DNA of 7,933 bases from Anaerolineae bacterium (GTDB lineage Bacteria; Chloroflexota; Anaerolineae; UBA1429), in the NCBI GenBank assembly GCA_007118555.1, contig SKRJ01000379.1:1-7933 (forward strand), given 5' to 3'. The notes under the pieces were generated by a model that did not search any database, had not been told where the DNA came from, and saw only the letters and a program-made list of their open reading frames with translations. The translations under genes were made by a program, and so were the position numbers. Of this stretch, positions 5,980-7,933 are shown piece after piece (within the stretch, counting starts at the first letter, position 1; each line of letters begins with the position of its first letter).

Positions 5980-6273
5980 ATGGATTGTCCGAACTGTGGG
6001 GTATACAATCCGGAAGAGCGAGAGAGCTGCTGGCGCTGCAACACGGATCTGCCCAAGCAGACGCAGCCCAAGCGTCGTTCCGGCCAGCAATCGGCCCGGC
6101 TCTGGCTGTATGTGGCGGTGGCCCTGTTTGCCATCTTTACCTTTGCGCGCACCTGCGGCATAGGTTCTGACTGGCTTCAGCCCGACGTGCAGGTGCCCCC
6201 CGAGGGGCTGGTCCCGAATCGTCCCCCCATTGTCTATCAACTCGACACTTTGGCTGTGCCAGAGCCCCTATAG
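5980..6273 (+). CDS. Small zinc-ribbon single-pass membrane protein of unknown function
   Basis: This 97-residue protein has two CxxC knuckles, CPNC (3-6) and CWRC (17-20), a compact N-terminal zinc ribbon of the kind found in many small bacterial proteins. A basic KRR (31-33) precedes one hydrophobic helix (about 41-56). A Pro-rich tail of about 40 residues follows. The positive-inside rule places the zinc ribbon in the cytoplasm and the tail outside. It is the only plus-strand gene here, with its own promoter and ribosome site, diverging from BFN and meeting surE tail to tail. The coding frame is supported by the paired cysteines, the ribosome site and the good promoter. Zinc ribbons of this sort can bind partner proteins, but nothing visible gives the function. 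Confidence 0.8.
   Translation: MDCPNCGVYNPEERESCWRCNTDLPKQTQPKRRSGQQSARLWLYVAVALFAIFTFARTCGIGSDWLQPDVQVPPEGLVPNRPPIVYQLDTLAVPEPL
6268..6273. other. Palindromic shared end of two convergent genes (CTATAG)
   Basis: The plus-strand gene ends CTA-TAG and surE on the minus strand also ends CTA-TAG, using the same six bases. Each gene's final Leu codon is the complement of the other's stop. There is no intergenic space and no visible hairpin with a T-run, so the transcripts must overlap at their 3' ends. Confidence 0.85.
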
Positions 6274-7056
6274 CTTCAGGTTCCAGCCCCGGAGCGTCTC
6301 CAGCGCATCGCGATCGGTGAGGTCCAGCGCCACCGGCGTGACCGAGATGTAGCCCTCGCTCAGTGCGCCAATGTCGGTGCCCTCCTCGGCCACACCCTCG
6401 GGGGGCTCACCCCCGATCCAATAGTACACCTGTCCCCGCGGATCCGAGCGCTGCACCAGCGCGTCGCGATAGATCCGCTGCCCCAGGCGGGTGATCTTGA
6501 TGCCGCGAATCTGTTCGCGGGGTAGCGCCGGGACGTTCACATTCAGCAAGAGGGGATGGGGCAGCTCGCACTCTATCACCTGGCGGGCCAACTGCGCCAC
6601 CAGGTCGGCGGCCACCTCAAACTCTGTGGACTCGTAGCTATCCAGGGAGACGGCGATGGCCGGCAGGTCGGCGATGACGGCCTCCATCGCAGCCGAGACG
6701 GTGCCGGAATAGGTGAGATCGTGCCCCATGTTGGCGCCCTGGTTGATGCCCGAGATCACCAGGTCGGGTGTGCGCTCCAGCACGCCCAGGAGCGCCAGAG
6801 CGACGCAATCCGACGGCGAGCCGGTGGTCATCAGGGCCGGGGTGCCATCGCCAAGCTGGGTGGACATCACCCGCAGCGGCTTGTGCATGGTCTTGGAATG
6901 GCCCGAGGCCGACCAGTTGTGATCGGGGGCGACGATGGCCAACTCGGCGATGCGCCCGACGGCCTGGGCCAACGCCAGCAGCCCCGGGGCCATGACGCCG
7001 TCGTCGTTGGTCAGCAAAACATAGGGCCGCGTGTCGGCCTGCGGCACTTGGTTCAT
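6268..7056 (-). CDS. surE: 5'/3'-nucleotidase SurE
   Basis: SurE is a metal-dependent phosphatase that dephosphorylates nucleoside 5'- and 3'-monophosphates, and in some species short polyphosphate. At 262 residues it is normal length. The family signature TNDDGVMAPG (16-25) supplies the metal-binding Asp18 and Asp19. Ser49 in PDHNWSASGHS (44-54) and Asn105 in SGINQGAN (102-109) match the other metal ligands known from E. coli SurE (Ser39, Asn92). GSPSDCVALAL (79-89) and YSGTVSAAMEA are also typical. The ATG overlaps the rimI stop by 4 bp (ATGA), and GGGGAG lies 12 nt upstream, rather far, so coupled translation is likely. The 3' end meets the zinc-ribbon gene with no room for a terminator. 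Confidence 0.95.
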   Translation of the reverse strand: MNQVPQADTRPYVLLTNDDGVMAPGLLALAQAVGRIAELAIVAPDHNWSASGHSKTMHKPLRVMSTQLGDGTPALMTTGSPSDCVALALLGVLERTPDLVISGINQGANMGHDLTYSGTVSAAMEAVIADLPAIAVSLDSYESTEFEVAADLVAQLARQVIECELPHPLLLNVNVPALPREQIRGIKITRLGQRIYRDALVQRSDPRGQVYYWIGGEPPEGVAEEGTDIGALSEGYISVTPVALDLTDRDALETLRGWNLKL

Positions 7057-7697
7057 GGTGTATCGATTCTCCCCGATGCCTGCCCCGCCTCTCGCGAGTC
7101 TGGGGCCTCTGTCAGGCGCAGCCTCTGCAGCAGTTTCCGGACACGCGCCTCGTAGCTCTCACGATAGGACGCGCTCTGCGTCGACTGGACCGACATGATG
7201 AGGGCATCTTCCTGGTTGTCGGGATAGTACCGTTTGCGGAGACCGGTGCGTTGCAGGCCATACTTGGCATAGAGGGCCTGGGCGGATCGATTGCTCATCC
7301 GCACTTCGAGGGTGATCTCGTCGGCGCCCTTTTCCAGGGCGCGCTCGATCAGGGCCGCGAACAGCAGCTCGCCCAGCCCGCGTCTTTGCCATGACGTGCG
7401 CACGGCCAGGGTGGCGACATGGGCCTCATCCAGCACCATCCAGACGCCGCCATACCCCAGCAGGTTGGGATCCTTTCGGGTGCCCCACGGCTTTTTGAGG
7501 AGCGGCCTGCCCCCAGCATCGCGACCCGCCCGATAGCGGAGGACGAGGTAGATGGCCGTGTCGTGAAACAGGAGCTCCTGACGAAAGGCCTGCAGCGACC
7601 AGGCGGTGCAAAAGATCCGGCGTTCGATCGAGTGGACCGTGGGCACATCGGATAGCTGCATCGGCTCGATGGCGTATGGGAGATCGTCGAGGTTCAT
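7053..7697 (-). CDS. rimI: RimI-type ribosomal protein S18 N-alpha-acetyltransferase (GNAT), extended
   Basis: This GNAT-family enzyme uses acetyl-CoA to acetylate protein N-termini, in the model case ribosomal protein S18. The acetyl-CoA loop is QRRGLG (104-109). LEVRMSN (130-136) contains Glu131, and ALYAKYGL (141-148) contains Tyr143, matching the catalytic Glu103 and Tyr115 of enteric RimI at the same spacing. RKRYYPDNQEDALIM (154-168) is the usual RimI end. It has 214 residues against about 150 for E. coli RimI. The extra sequence is an insertion with basic residues (about 56-78) before the beta strand that leads to LAVR, and a tail after residue 170. It begins 6 bp after tsaB, with its ribosome site AGAGG overlapping the tsaB stop. 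The tsaB-rimI pairing supports the assignment; another N-terminal substrate is possible. Confidence 0.88.
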   Translation of the reverse strand: MNLDDLPYAIEPMQLSDVPTVHSIERRIFCTAWSLQAFRQELLFHDTAIYLVLRYRAGRDAGGRPLLKKPWGTRKDPNLLGYGGVWMVLDEAHVATLAVRTSWQRRGLGELLFAALIERALEKGADEITLEVRMSNRSAQALYAKYGLQRTGLRKRYYPDNQEDALIMSVQSTQSASYRESYEARVRKLLQRLRLTEAPDSREAGQASGRIDTP

Positions 7698-7703
7698 CGG
7701 CCT

Positions 7704-7933
7704 CTAGGGCCCCGGGCTACCCGGCACGGCCTGCATATAGATCGGGCTCAGGGTGTCCAGATCGTCAACATCGTTGCGCTGCAGGCGATGCCAGGCCAAT
7801 TCGGCCAGGAACCCTGCCCTGCGCAGTGAGGCCGCCGGCGATGTGATCGTCAGATTGTGGCCCTCTGGCAGGGCCAGGAGCCTCTCGGTGAGAGCGGCAT
7901 CGATCTCGCCCGTAAGCAGGACGGCGGCCGACA
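7704..7933 (-). CDS. tsaB: tRNA threonylcarbamoyladenosine biosynthesis protein TsaB, C-terminal part
   Basis: The gene enters from the right edge, and only the last 75 codons are present, ending in TAG at 7704-7706. TsaB is the non-catalytic partner of TsaD in making t6A37 in ANN-decoding tRNAs. The visible tail has the typical family ending: a segment reading LRRAGFLAELAWHRL, then VDDLDTLSPIYMQ, matching the usual RPGYLAELGW...LEPIYLR pattern. The catalytic-like ASKHA fold lies outside the window. The rimI gene follows after 6 bp, the classic tsaB-rimI order. The assignment rests on a short piece but agrees with context. Confidence 0.82.
   Translation of the reverse strand, partial: SAAVLLTGEIDAALTERLLALPEGHNLTITSPAASLRRAGFLAELAWHRLQRNDVDDLDTLSPIYMQAVPGSPGP

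Noticed and set aside
6195..6208. GCCCC/GGGGC hairpin inside the zinc-ribbon gene as terminator for surE
   Set aside because: The stem is only 5 bp, lies within coding sequence, and has no T-run on the minus strand after it.
1..7933. CRISPR array, tRNA, rRNA or insertion sequence
   Set aside because: I found no regularly spaced repeats, cloverleaf-like sequence, rRNA-like block or transposase motif. The only sizeable repeat is the in-gene AAA+ duplication.

Overview
The window looks like chromosomal core sequence from a GC-rich bacterium, most plausibly a member of the Chloroflexota (Anaerolineae/Caldilineae-like). The reasons are the GC-rich coding, a replicative helicase followed by a DnaD-domain protein and a DnaC/DnaI-type loader, a bifunctional-nuclease (BFN) domain gene at the head of that operon, and a large membrane-anchored glycosidase. 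The phylum is an inference from gene content and protein style; no rRNA or tRNA gene is present to confirm it. I see no mobile element, CRISPR array, phage gene or tRNA. Coding density is very high, and the longest gap is 207 bp.

Right part (about 6268-7933, minus strand): the end of tsaB (tRNA t6A synthesis), a RimI-type N-acetyltransferase and the nucleotidase SurE form a tight operon with gaps of 6 bp and -4 bp. Centre (5980-6273): the only plus-strand gene, a small zinc-ribbon membrane protein. It converges on surE so closely that both TAG stops lie in one CTATAG palindrome. It diverges from the BFN gene across a 207-bp intergenic region holding two opposed promoters with the same 12-base core and an imperfect dyad between them.

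Left part (1-5772, minus strand): a tightly spaced operon runs BFN protein, DnaB replicative helicase, DnaD-domain protein, a DnaC/DnaI-like AAA+ loader, a clan GH-A glycoside hydrolase with membrane segments at both ends, and the start of another secreted or membrane gene that leaves the window. The dnaB-dnaD and GH-next-gene junctions are 4-bp ATGA overlaps.

The most distinctive feature is the loader. It contains two complete AAA+ modules in tandem, about 187 residues apart, where DnaC/DnaI proteins normally have one. Helicase, DnaD-like protein and loader together look like a self-contained helicase-loading cassette. The doubled ATPase, whose second copy has a changed sensor-1 region, is the best candidate here for an undescribed mechanism.
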